Of a stretch of DNA of 64,000 nucleotides, positions 44,749 to 52,727 are shown one piece after another. The translations under genes and the position numbers were made by a program. The first letter of the stretch is position 1; every line of letters starts with the position of its first letter. The notes below the pieces were generated by a model. It ran no database searches, was not told the origin of the DNA, and saw only the letters and a program-made list of their open reading frames with translations. Location of the stretch: contig NZ_OX365700.1 in NCBI RefSeq assembly GCF_947241125.1, positions 2,140,001 to 2,204,000 on the forward strand. Reading direction: 5' to 3'. Source of the stretch: Nitrospira tepida. Lineage in GTDB: Bacteria > Nitrospirota > Nitrospiria > Nitrospirales > Nitrospiraceae.

Positions 44749-45846
44749 ATGCGACTTCATCATCGAATGTCCTTGATCTTGCTCATGATCACCTGGGTTC
44801 TCTGCACCCAAGCGGCGGCTCTAGCCTCTTGCGGCGCCGTGAGTTGCTTCGTCGTCATCGGTGCGCAACAGCAGGTTCCACAGCAGGGGGTCCTGACTGT
44901 CAATGGAATCTACAATTACACGCCGATGCGGTTGCTGGGCGGCACGACCGGGATCATTCCGGCGGCTGACCAGGCTCGGCAACGGTTGATTCTCGATCAT
45001 CATCAGGAGGTGCGGACGATCACCCAGACCTATACGCTCGATCTGAACTACGGAGTCACCGATCGGTTTGCGATGCAGGTGACGATTCCCTACCTGAAAC
45101 GCACGCACATCCATCTCGACGAGATCGGCGAATCCCCCACCGAGTTTGGGGAGCGGGTCAACTTTGCGGACAACGGCATCGGCGATGTGCGGGTTACGGC
45201 CAAGTACAACCTGTTGCCGACGCTCCGGCACATGGTCGTGATGGGGTTGGGCCTTGAGCTTCCCACGGGAGATACCAGGGCGCGGGACAGTTCAGGACAA
45301 GTGTTGGAGTCGTCGGGACAGCTCGGTCGCGGGAACGTCGGCCTCATCGGATCCATCTATCAGACGTACGAGCTGATTCCTCACCGTTTGAACCAATTCG
45401 CCTTTGCCAGCTACCGCCATACGTTTCGCAATCGTGACGGGTATCAATTTGGAGATGAGTACCAATTGAACGTGGGATTGAATCTCATTACGACCCCTTG
45501 GCTTGTGCTGATCAGTCAGTTCAACTACCGGTATCTGACTCATGACAATGTTACGGCAAACTTGGAGCAATCGGCGCCTCCTTTCGCCGGAGATGAACCG
45601 GTCCTGCTCGATCCCCGAGTTCTGGATCGGCGCGTCCCCAATACGGGATCGACATACCTTGCCTATACTCCAGGTTTTCAGCTTGCTCTCGGCGAGTTGA
45701 TCAAGTCACGGCTCACGGAGGCGACCTCAGTCTACTTCATGACCCAGATCCCTCTCGCTCGGGATGCGAACAATAACCTCGCGCAAGGAACCAGTTTTAT
45801 ATTCGGCCTCACCCGCTCGTTTCAGCTTGTGAAACCGCAGACATAA
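44749..45846 (+). CDS. Outer-membrane beta-barrel transporter-like protein
   Basis: 365 residues from ATG 44749 (AGGAGGAATCTC). Signal peptide SLILLMITWVLCTQAAALA, then a barrel of alternating hydrophobic strands with Tyr/Phe girdles (YTLDLNYGVTDRFAMQVTIP; GNVGLIGSIYQTYELIPHR) and a terminal aromatic strand. Resembles the phenol-degradation MetA/transporter family of outer-membrane proteins. Substrate unknown. Probably co-transcribed with the His-rich gene. Confidence 0.75.
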   Translation: MRLHHRMSLILLMITWVLCTQAAALASCGAVSCFVVIGAQQQVPQQGVLTVNGIYNYTPMRLLGGTTGIIPAADQARQRLILDHHQEVRTITQTYTLDLNYGVTDRFAMQVTIPYLKRTHIHLDEIGESPTEFGERVNFADNGIGDVRVTAKYNLLPTLRHMVVMGLGLELPTGDTRARDSSGQVLESSGQLGRGNVGLIGSIYQTYELIPHRLNQFAFASYRHTFRNRDGYQFGDEYQLNVGLNLITTPWLVLISQFNYRYLTHDNVTANLEQSAPPFAGDEPVLLDPRVLDRRVPNTGSTYLAYTPGFQLALGELIKSRLTEATSVYFMTQIPLARDANNNLAQGTSFIFGLTRSFQLVKPQT

Positions 45847-45875
45847 CTGCGGGGCATAAAGCGACGAGCTCATTA

Positions 45876-45906
45876 GCGATGGGAGCTGATCACCGGTTCC
45901 CATCGC
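45876..45906. terminator. Hairpin between convergent genes
   Basis: GCGATGGGA (45876-45884) and TCCCATCGC (45898-45906) form a perfect 9-bp stem with a 13-base loop. Neither side has a T run. It lies between the outer-membrane protein gene and the convergent regulator gene, so it may slow or end transcription from both sides. Confidence 0.45.
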
Positions 45907-45948
45907 CAAGGCAGGACGCCGGCCGAGCGTGGCAGTGAAGGGAAGTGG

Positions 45949-46653
45949 CTATGACACCAGGCGTGAGAGCTCGTCCGGCTTCAGGATAGTGATGCTCCGG
46001 CCTTCCATCTGGATGAGGCACTGATCCCTGAACAGGCCCATGGTGGCGCTCACGGTTTCGCGGCTGCAGCCGATCAAGTTGGCCATTTCCTGGTGGGTCA
46101 ACTTCACTTTGAGTCGAACCCCCTGCTTATCTGCGACCCCATCCGATTTGCTCAACTCCGAGAGCAGATGGGCCAGACGGGCTGGCACATCACGAAAGAC
46201 CAGATCTTCGATACGGCTCTGGATTTTCTTGAGCCGCAACCCGATGAGTTTGGTCAACTTGACCGTCACGTTCGGATGCATGGCCAGGTACTGATCGAAA
46301 TCCTTCCGGGGAATCACACAAATCAGCGCGTCATCAAGGGCCTCGGCCGATGTCGAGCGGGGAGCGTCTTCCAGAACCTCAAGTTCTCCGAACACTTCTC
46401 CCGGCTCTAAAATATCGAAGGTGACTTCTTTCCCGCTGGGCGCCGTGTTGGCGATTTTGACGCGGCCCTTCTTGAGGAGATAGACGTTGCTGCTCGGATC
46501 GCCTGGAAGGTACAAGGGCTGCCGTTTCTTGACCTCTTCCATTCGGGTAATTTTCTCCATCTCCTGCATTTCAGACGGAGAGATCCCGTCAAACAAGCGA
46601 ATGTGCTTGAGGAACCAGAGCTTGTTGGTGGCGGCAGACTGTACGCGTTCCAT
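45949..46653 (-). CDS. Crp/Fnr-family transcription regulator (Crp-like)
   Basis: 234 residues. The N-terminal cyclic-nucleotide-binding fold includes GEVFGELEVLEDAPRSTSAE, keeping the Glu and Arg-Ser of the Crp phosphate pocket. No N-terminal Cys cluster, so it is not an Fnr iron-sulfur sensor. The helix-turn-helix LIGCSRETVSATMGLF keeps the Arg-Glu of the E. coli Crp recognition helix (CSRETVGR), but the following Arg is Ala. That loss could relax the fourth base of TGTGA, which fits the TGTAA/TGTGA half-sites found nearby. A likely regulator of the sites at 39882, 42478, 44162, 56373 and perhaps 47092. Confidence 0.88.
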   Translation of the reverse strand: MERVQSAATNKLWFLKHIRLFDGISPSEMQEMEKITRMEEVKKRQPLYLPGDPSSNVYLLKKGRVKIANTAPSGKEVTFDILEPGEVFGELEVLEDAPRSTSAEALDDALICVIPRKDFDQYLAMHPNVTVKLTKLIGLRLKKIQSRIEDLVFRDVPARLAHLLSELSKSDGVADKQGVRLKVKLTHQEMANLIGCSRETVSATMGLFRDQCLIQMEGRSITILKPDELSRLVS

Positions 46654-47267
46654 CAGGTCAGCTCACGGTTAACGTGCTACAGACTAATCGCCCGCCTCGA
46701 ACATTGCAATGGGTACTGCCTGGTCTGCCTCTGGACGCAGGCAGTGCGTGTGCTTCGCGCAGATGAAATGCGTGCACGTCATCATGACATCCGGCAGCTC
46801 TCTCTAGCAAGAAATCGTTTACAGCTTGCACACGCATCGCCACCCGATGCAAATGTGCCTTATTGCTCTTTCCTAGGTCGGCTGCTGTCATCCGGTGGAT
46901 GATGTGAAGAGCATCATCAACAATTACTCAGGCCATTGCACCCGCCACGGTTTGGAGCGTTCACAACCGCACGATACCGAACACCGACGACTCGGATGCG
47001 TCCTTGGGGTTTCCTCACACGTGTGACGCGTTTTGCCTTCCGAAGACACCAGCGCAATTTGTACTGTTACCCGATATGCATAAGGAAAATCTGTGAGGTA
47101 GCTTACAAATTGTGGCTTTCCCAGGACAATATGGTCACAGAGCCTCTTCCCATGACCGCTCCCCATGGTTGCCGGAATGCGAGATAGTCGCGATGCATTG
47201 ATCCCATCTCGCTTGACTGCCATGGCGGACATTCGCCGACATTTGCCTGTCTCACTCACGCCGTCCT
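46654..47267. other. 614-base intergenic region with a Crp-type site and two other dyads
   Basis: No convincing gene. Features: GATGATG/CATCATC inverted repeat at 46898-46918, a perfect TCACACGTGTGA palindrome at 47015-47026, and the Crp-type site at 47092-47107. The regulator gene starts at its left end. The region could hold the regulator's own promoter or a small RNA. Confidence 0.45.
47092..47107. promoter_or_regulatory. Orphan Crp/Fnr-type site
   Basis: TGTGA-GGTAGC-TTACA. No well-spaced -10 is evident on either strand and no gene starts nearby on the plus strand. It lies 440 bases upstream of the regulator gene, so autoregulation or a small RNA are possibilities. Confidence 0.5.
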
Positions 47268-47747
47268 TCACAGGCCGAGATCGGACAGGGAAGGGTGGCC
47301 CTCGGGGCGAGGGCCAAGCCGCCAGTGGTATTGGCGTTCCTCCTCTCTAATGGGAAGATCGTTGATGCTTGCGAGGCGCCGGTGCATGAGGCCATTTCCG
47401 TCGAACTCCCAGTTCTCGTTCCCGTAGGACCGGAACCAGTTTCCGGAATCGTCGTGCCACTCATAGGCAAAACGCACGGCGATGCGCGTCTCATGGAACG
47501 CCCACAGTTCCTTAATCAGCCTGTAGTCCAGCTCCTTGGCCCATTTGCGTCGCAGAAATGCCACGATCGCCTCACGGCCGGACAGGAACTCGTCGCGATT
47601 CCGCCACAGGCTGTCAACGCTGTAGGCCAGTGCGACCAAATCGGGATTACGGCTATTCCAGGCGTCCTCTGCCATGCGCACTTTCCGGATTGCGGTCTCC
47701 TCGGTAAAGGGTGGAACAGGGGGGCGCCTATTCGGGATCGTTGACAT
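47268..47747 (-). CDS. SnoaL-like/DUF1348 protein
   Basis: 159 residues; ATG 47747 follows TAGGAG. Motifs of the nuclear-transport-factor-2-like fold: [20 protein letters not shown], then [19 protein letters not shown] and [19 protein letters not shown]. These match the DUF1348 group. Small-molecule binding or isomerase-like roles are common; the substrate is unknown. Last gene of the seven-gene sigma-54 operon. Confidence 0.85.
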   Translation of the reverse strand: MSTIPNRRPPVPPFTEETAIRKVRMAEDAWNSRNPDLVALAYSVDSLWRNRDEFLSGREAIVAFLRRKWAKELDYRLIKELWAFHETRIAVRFAYEWHDDSGNWFRSYGNENWEFDGNGLMHRRLASINDLPIREEERQYHWRLGPRPEGHPSLSDLGL

Positions 47748-47756
47748 GACGTGCTC

Positions 47757-48998
47757 CTACAGCGTGCAAGTCGACTCGTCATGACGGCCGGCGACGGCGT
47801 CACCTGGAACTGTGGCCAGTAGTTGGTAATGGCCCAGGCCCAGTTCCTTGCCGTAGGCTTTCCCTACCAGCACGTCCTGCACATGCTGGTGATCCCTGGC
47901 GCGAAAGTAGGACCGGCTCTCTTTCAGCCCGTCGAATTCATGTCCCTCCAGCGCCTTGATGACCGCCTGCGTCTCGGTCGTGCCGGCCCGTTGAACCGCC
48001 TCCAGAATCTGTGTCATCGCAGTGTAGCCATGGTAGCAGCGTGAGGTGGGGGTATGGTTGTACTTGTCGATCACGCCTTGAATGAACCGCCGTGAGCTCT
48101 CGCTGTTGATCTTGGGGTCCCAGATCAACCCCCAGATCCCCGCATTGTTGGCATAGCCGAGCGGACGGCCGATTTGTTCGCCGCCGATCATGCCACCCAC
48201 GCCGATCTGCTCCTTGGCCAACCCTGCCGCTGTATAGGCCTTCAGCGCATGAACGAGATCCCAGCCGTAGAGATTCAGGATGACGGCGCCGGGTTTCGCA
48301 GTTTTGGCTTGAGCCAGCGCAATTGTGAAGTCGGTGGTCCCGAAGGGCGTGCTGATCGAGCCGAGCACTTCGCCACCCTCGGCCTGGAGCGCGGCCGCCA
48401 TGGCCTGTTCTGCCGCCCGGCCGTCCATTGTCTCGGTCGTGATCATGAACCAGCGATTCCCGTAGGTCTTTACGAGATGGGGCGTAACGGCCCTGGACAA
48501 CATTCGGGCGCTTGGCATGAACACGAACGTATGCGAGTTGCACCCCGAACCCGTCAACTCCGGCACATGTGCCCCGGTCACCATGAAGAGCCGGTTCTCC
48601 TGCTTGGCCACCTGTGCGACGGCCAGCGCCACGTCGCCGTTGAAGGTGCCCATGAGGAAATGTACACGGTCGTCCTTGATCAGCTTGCGGGCCGCCCGGA
48701 CGGCAGTGTCTACGTTGGACGCATCATCGGCTTCGATGATGGCGACTGGACGTCCCAGTACCCCGCCGGCCTTGTTGAAGCGATCCACCGCCACGGTCGC
48801 GCCGTGCACGTCGTGGATCGAGGAGGTTTTGTACGGGCTTGAGAGCGGATCAATGATCCCGACCTTGATTGGTTCCGAGGCGTAGGCAACACGTCCGGAC
48901 CGGGGAAGTCGGATCGAGTCGGCCAGATCTCCCAGCGCGAGCGCGCCGCCCGTTGCGACAGCCAACTGAAGAAAGCGTCGACGCGATACGTTTTGCAT
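47757..48998 (-). CDS. Periplasmic ligand-binding protein (Peripla_BP_6, amide/urea type)
   Basis: 413 residues from ATG 48998 (GGAGG upstream). Twin-arginine signal (SRRRFLQLAVATGGALALG) suggests Tat export. The body is the branched-chain/urea-type binding fold: IKVGIIDPLSSPYKTSS, GAILNLYGWDL-like core strands and NRWFMITTETMDGRAAEQAM. No permease or ATPase genes are adjacent, so it is likely a sensor or scavenger rather than a full ABC uptake system. Confidence 0.82.
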   Translation of the reverse strand: MQNVSRRRFLQLAVATGGALALGDLADSIRLPRSGRVAYASEPIKVGIIDPLSSPYKTSSIHDVHGATVAVDRFNKAGGVLGRPVAIIEADDASNVDTAVRAARKLIKDDRVHFLMGTFNGDVALAVAQVAKQENRLFMVTGAHVPELTGSGCNSHTFVFMPSARMLSRAVTPHLVKTYGNRWFMITTETMDGRAAEQAMAAALQAEGGEVLGSISTPFGTTDFTIALAQAKTAKPGAVILNLYGWDLVHALKAYTAAGLAKEQIGVGGMIGGEQIGRPLGYANNAGIWGLIWDPKINSESSRRFIQGVIDKYNHTPTSRCYHGYTAMTQILEAVQRAGTTETQAVIKALEGHEFDGLKESRSYFRARDHQHVQDVLVGKAYGKELGLGHYQLLATVPGDAVAGRHDESTCTL

Positions 48999-49045
48999 GG
49001 GACGTCCCTCCTGTATGGTCAACTCAACATGAGTCCAATTATCGT

Positions 49046-49645
49046 CTAGTCCTGAGCCGATCGGAGCTGCGCTTCCAACTCGGCGATGCGGGATTTCAAC
49101 GGCCCCACCAACTCCTCAACCTCATCGATGGAATAGCGTGGGGTGATGTATTTGGGGCAATTCCAGTCGTAGGAGACGACCTCGATGATGACGATCCGCT
49201 CCGCCTTTGGCTGGCTGTCTCCCTGCGTGAGCCGCACTGCTAGCGCCGAATGGTCTCGAACGTCTTCCACCCGCGCGTGACCGAGAATCTTCAACCGCTC
49301 TCGGTTCTTGTAGTCCATGAGAAACAATGCCACCTGGTCGTTCGCGAACAGGTTCCCTGTGCTCAGAAGTTGCCGGTTCCCACGGTAATCGGCGAACGCG
49401 AGCGTGGCGGGATCGAGGACCTTCAGAAAGCCTTTCGGCCCGCCCCTGTGCTGGACATAGGGCCAACCAGTCTCACTGACCGATCCCAGATAAAAACTGT
49501 CGCGGTCTGCAATGAATTGAGCCTCCGCATCGCTTAACGGATCACGCTCATGAACATCCGTGATCGTCGCCGCATGCCCGTAGTATTGCTGTTGCGCACG
49601 GCGCACTGATTCAGTCATCGTCATATGGAGATATTTCCGCGCCAT
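49046..49645 (-). CDS. Pyridoxamine 5'-phosphate oxidase-fold protein
   Basis: 199 residues from ATG 49645 (GGAGGGC upstream). Split-barrel flavin-binding pattern: FIADRDSFYLGSVSETGWPY, VQHRGGPKGFLKVLD, LFANDQVALFLMDY and RLKILGHARVEDV. A C-terminal coiled coil (LKSRIAELEAQLRSAQ) is an add-on. Probably binds FMN or F420; the role in the operon is unknown. Confidence 0.85.
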   Translation of the reverse strand: MARKYLHMTMTESVRRAQQQYYGHAATITDVHERDPLSDAEAQFIADRDSFYLGSVSETGWPYVQHRGGPKGFLKVLDPATLAFADYRGNRQLLSTGNLFANDQVALFLMDYKNRERLKILGHARVEDVRDHSALAVRLTQGDSQPKAERIVIIEVVSYDWNCPKYITPRYSIDEVEELVGPLKSRIAELEAQLRSAQD

Positions 49646-49716
49646 CGCCTTGCCCTCCGCCAGTCGGATGATGGAAAACGGTTTCAGACCGTCTTCCATC
49701 ACCCCTGTTCGACTGG

Positions 49717-50091
49717 TCAAAACACCACCACGTTCCATCCGTCGGCCAGGTACCGTCTGAGGCTCAAGAGACCGGCAGTTCCCGGTATGGCGTTGTCGTT
49801 CACGCTCGCCACTCCACACAACTTCACGCTCTCCGTCGCCCCGAACACCTCGGCACAGGCGCACGACGCGCCCTGAACCACATCGCGTACGGACTGATAG
49901 AGCGCATGAGCCGGGTGGGTCAGCTTGGTCAGCTCCGTCGGCCACCTGGTGCCTGGCCCGTTGAACACCACGGCGACCTCGTCGCCTTTCTGCTTGGATT
50001 CAGCAGCCAGGGCGAGCGCATTGAATACCCGCCCAAGCGCCTCTTCGGCGCCGCTCTTGGGGTCAGAGAGTATGACGATTGCCGTTTTCAT
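49717..50091 (-). CDS. DsrE/DsrF-like protein
   Basis: 124 residues; ATG 50091 follows AAGGAGG. DsrE fold: KTAIVILSDPKSGAEEALGR, VAVVFNGPGTRWPTELTK, then VQGASCACAEVFGATE with two Cys that may carry sulfur. Known: DsrE-type proteins relay sulfane sulfur. It fits a redox- or sulfur-stress theme for this operon. Confidence 0.82.
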   Translation of the reverse strand: MKTAIVILSDPKSGAEEALGRVFNALALAAESKQKGDEVAVVFNGPGTRWPTELTKLTHPAHALYQSVRDVVQGASCACAEVFGATESVKLCGVASVNDNAIPGTAGLLSLRRYLADGWNVVVF

Positions 50092-50175
50092 AGTTCCTCC
50101 TTCGCATCCGTGAGTGGTGGTATGGATCTTTAACGATGCTGTGCATTGTGTTCATGCGGAGCCGTTCGGCCACGT

Positions 50176-50967
50176 TCATGCCGCAACTGTCCCAGCGCTC
50201 TCCTTCACTCCGTGGTAGGCTCCATCGCCCCCGGCATCCACTCCGCCATCCACCGGCAGGATCACTCCGGTGACCCAGCTTGCCTTGACCAGGTACAGGA
50301 CGGCATCTGCAATGTCCTTGGGCGTCCCATAACGACCGAGTGGTTGCATCCCATGGAGTGCTTCGAGTTGCTCGTCGGTGAGATCACCGTAGAGTGGCGT
50401 GGGAACCACTCCGGGCGCGACCGCGTTGATGCGAATGTTTTCCCTCGCCAGTTCAACGGACAAGTTCTTGGTCAGCGCCATGATTCCCCCTTTGGCCGCG
50501 ATCGGCGCGCTGGAAGGAATCCCGTTCACACCGTTCGACGCGAGAATCGTCCCGATGTTGACGATTGACCCGCCGCGGCCCTGCCCACGCATCTGCCGAA
50601 CCGCCGCTTGCGACAGAACAAAGGTTCCCCGCAGGTAGCCGAGAAACCCGTCAAGCTCTTCGACGGCGTATTCGGTGAATGGCTTCGTACAGAAGATGCC
50701 GGCGTTGTTCACGAGCACGGAGAGCTGGCCAAAGCGATTGACCGCCTCCTCCACAACCCGGGTGGACGTCTCGGGCCGGGTGATGTCACCGGCGACGATC
50801 GCAAGCCGATCAGGTTGACCGAGCTGGACTGCGGCACGGACAAGCTTCTCTTCATTGCGCCCGTTGAGCACGATATTCATCCCTTCGCGGAGAAAGGATT
50901 CCGCCACGGCCAGGCCTATGCCGCTTCCCGCACCTGTCACGATTGCCGTAGTTTCGTACGTCTGCAT
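50176..50967 (-). CDS. Short-chain dehydrogenase/reductase with altered active site
   Basis: 263 residues; ATG 50967 follows GGGGAGGAG. The Rossmann cofactor motif is intact (VTGAGSGIGLAVA, then LVNNAGIF). The catalytic Tyr of YxxxK is missing: the motif reads SSAPIAAKGG, with Pro at the Tyr position and the Lys kept. The usual catalytic Ser position reads NIGTI, also changed. Cofactor binding may remain while normal hydride transfer is unlikely. It may act as a binding or sensor protein. Part of the sigma-54 operon. Confidence 0.85.
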   Translation of the reverse strand: MQTYETTAIVTGAGSGIGLAVAESFLREGMNIVLNGRNEEKLVRAAVQLGQPDRLAIVAGDITRPETSTRVVEEAVNRFGQLSVLVNNAGIFCTKPFTEYAVEELDGFLGYLRGTFVLSQAAVRQMRGQGRGGSIVNIGTILASNGVNGIPSSAPIAAKGGIMALTKNLSVELARENIRINAVAPGVVPTPLYGDLTDEQLEALHGMQPLGRYGTPKDIADAVLYLVKASWVTGVILPVDGGVDAGGDGAYHGVKESAGTVAA

Positions 50968-51078
50968 GTTCTCCTCCCCTATCGGTTCGAATGGACAGAA
51001 CTCTCAAAACGATCACCTGCGCCATCAGTCTTTTCTCAGTCACCACGGTCGGATGCCCCATCCGGAGGTCCGAGTGGA

Positions 51079-51882
51079 TTACTTGAGACTCGTGAGGGTC
51101 TTGACCGTTTGGGCCGTGCTCCACACGTCGCTGGCCATCAAGCGAAAGTTCACGAAGGCCGCTTCATACCCGTCGAATCCAGGCAGCTTGGCTGCGGCCG
51201 TGGCATCGGTCACGACCACGACTTCAAACCCTTGCTCGAGCAGTTCGCGTAGATGTGACTCGGTGCAGAGATTGGCGGACATGCCGGCCAGGATGACCTG
51301 GCTGATGTCAGCTTTGCGCAACTGCAAGATGAGATCGTTTGACTCGGGCCCGAACACCTTGTGCGGGCTCGTGATCACCGTCCGGCCGTCCTCGATATAG
51401 GGCTTGTAGCGGTCGAGCCAGTCCGCGCCCGAGCCGGCAAAACCCTCCTGCGTCAAGGCGCCTTTGCGATCGAACATGCCGATGTTGTGCATGAGCACTT
51501 CGAGCGCGCCGCCGAATTTCCACTGATGGTCGTGCGCATAGTAGTAGTGCGGGCTGACAAAGACCGGCACACCGGCGGATTTGGCGACCTTGAAGAGGCT
51601 TTCGATGTTCTCGACCGTGTGGTTCTCCTGCACACTCTGTCCGACGACGCCCCAGGCCACTCCCTTGGGGTTGAGGAAATCGTTCTGCGGGTCGGTGACG
51701 ACGACGGCCACCCGCCCCCTTTTCGGCGTCAGGCCCGGACGAGGAACCGGCGCATCCTCTCGCGGTCCGGCATAATGCGACACCGTGGGTTTTGCATTCT
51801 GTGCGAACGGCGACGAGGTCAGGGTCAAGCCGACGATGACGGCGGCCACCGCGGCGATGCTCGAGCGAGTAAGAATAGTCAT
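51079..51882 (-). CDS. Secreted cysteine hydrolase (isochorismatase-like)
   Basis: 267 residues from ATG 51882 (GAAAGGA upstream). N-terminal signal (SIAAVAAVIVGLTLTSSPFA). Isochorismatase-like fold: VAVVVTDPQNDFLNPKG (catalytic Asp), later SQVILAGMSANLCTESHLRE with the nucleophile Cys, and a conserved Lys between them. Hydrolyses amides or vinyl ethers in related enzymes; the substrate here is unknown. Exported, unlike most relatives. Confidence 0.85.
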   Translation of the reverse strand: MTILTRSSIAAVAAVIVGLTLTSSPFAQNAKPTVSHYAGPREDAPVPRPGLTPKRGRVAVVVTDPQNDFLNPKGVAWGVVGQSVQENHTVENIESLFKVAKSAGVPVFVSPHYYYAHDHQWKFGGALEVLMHNIGMFDRKGALTQEGFAGSGADWLDRYKPYIEDGRTVITSPHKVFGPESNDLILQLRKADISQVILAGMSANLCTESHLRELLEQGFEVVVVTDATAAAKLPGFDGYEAAFVNFRLMASDVWSTAQTVKTLTSLK

Positions 51883-51944
51883 GACAGCATCCTTTCGTCT
51901 GCGTTGATGAGTTGGAATCCCTTGAATAGCACTGGCCTTTGCTT

Positions 51945-52514
51945 CTAGCCGCAGGCGCAAGACGATGCGGCATGCCCCTGCGTGAGCGGAACCTCCGGAA
52001 AATCGATGACCGTGCCGGCGATATGGTTGAGGTAATTGCTGAAGATGTTCAGCGCGACATGGGCGACGGTTTCGACAATGTCACCGTCAGTCAGCCCGGC
52101 CGCGCGCGCCTGATCCAGGCCCGTCGCGCCGAGTTCCCCGCGCTGGACGACGATGCTCTGTGCGAGTTTGAGAATGGCATCGGTCCGCTTATCGGTGGCA
52201 TCGGCCTGCCGGGCATCCGCAATATCCTGCGTGCTCAATCCGAGCCTGCCGCCGACAAATGCATGCGCGCTGAGGCAGTAGGCGCATTGATTGGTCTCGG
52301 CCACGGTGAGCGCAATCTGCTCGCGCAGCTTCGGGGGGAATGCTCCGGCTGCGAGAGCTCCGTTGAGGCTCAGGAAGCCGTTGAGCGCGGCTGGAGAGTT
52401 ACCCAACACCCGGAACAGGTTCGGGACGGCACCAAGCTTGGCTTGCACGGCATCGAAGAGCTGCTTGGCTGGGCCGTTCGTGGTTGCGGGATCAAGGTGT
52501 GCGATGCGATTCAT
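51945..52514 (-). CDS. CMD/AhpD-like peroxidase-related protein
   Basis: 189 residues from ATG 52514 (AAAGGAGG). Core: LREQIALTVAETNQCAYCLS, then AHAFVGGRLGL, with the CxxC-x3-H redox triad of AhpD-type enzymes intact. A C-terminal Cys pair (SSCACG) is extra. First gene of the seven-gene operon, directly behind the sigma-54 promoter; probably detoxifies peroxides or related oxidants. Confidence 0.87.
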   Translation of the reverse strand: MNRIAHLDPATTNGPAKQLFDAVQAKLGAVPNLFRVLGNSPAALNGFLSLNGALAAGAFPPKLREQIALTVAETNQCAYCLSAHAFVGGRLGLSTQDIADARQADATDKRTDAILKLAQSIVVQRGELGATGLDQARAAGLTDGDIVETVAHVALNIFSNYLNHIAGTVIDFPEVPLTQGHAASSCACG

Positions 52515-52575
52515 ACATTCCTCCTTTGTGAGTGGATCTGATTCGTTGCACCAGCGTTCGATAGCCCTCGTGTGA

Positions 52576-52589
52576 GCAGAAGACGTGCC
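52576..52589 (-). promoter_or_regulatory. Sigma-54 (-24/-12) promoter of the CMD operon
   Basis: On the minus strand GGCACGTCTTCTGC: GG at -25/-24, exactly 10 bases, then GC at -13/-12, preceded by A and followed by T, close to the TGGCACG-N4-TTGCT consensus. Predicted start about 52564, a 50-base leader to the first gene. Confidence 0.8.
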
Positions 52590-52659
52590 TGATCGGCACT
52601 GATTAATAAGGTATTGAAAAAACATGACTTAAATGGATTTTGCTCGACTGACAGCCGCT

Positions 52660-52688
52660 ACGACTAATCGTAATATACGAATAGTCGT
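52660..52688. promoter_or_regulatory. 29-bp palindrome, activator (UAS) site
   Basis: Arms ACGACTAATCGTA and TACGAATAGTCGT match at 12 of 13 positions around ATA. The centre is about 110 bases upstream of the predicted sigma-54 start, the usual enhancer distance, and 54 bases upstream of the activator gene, so the activator could also control itself. Confidence 0.75.
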
Positions 52689-52727
52689 TGCATGTTGGCA
52701 TGAGATCTCGTAGCCTGTAAAAAATCT

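Noticed and set aside
46924-47271. 115-residue minus-strand frame in the Crp-site region
   Set aside because: Cys/Arg/Ser-rich noise-like sequence without a ribosome site; it would also cover the regulatory dyads.
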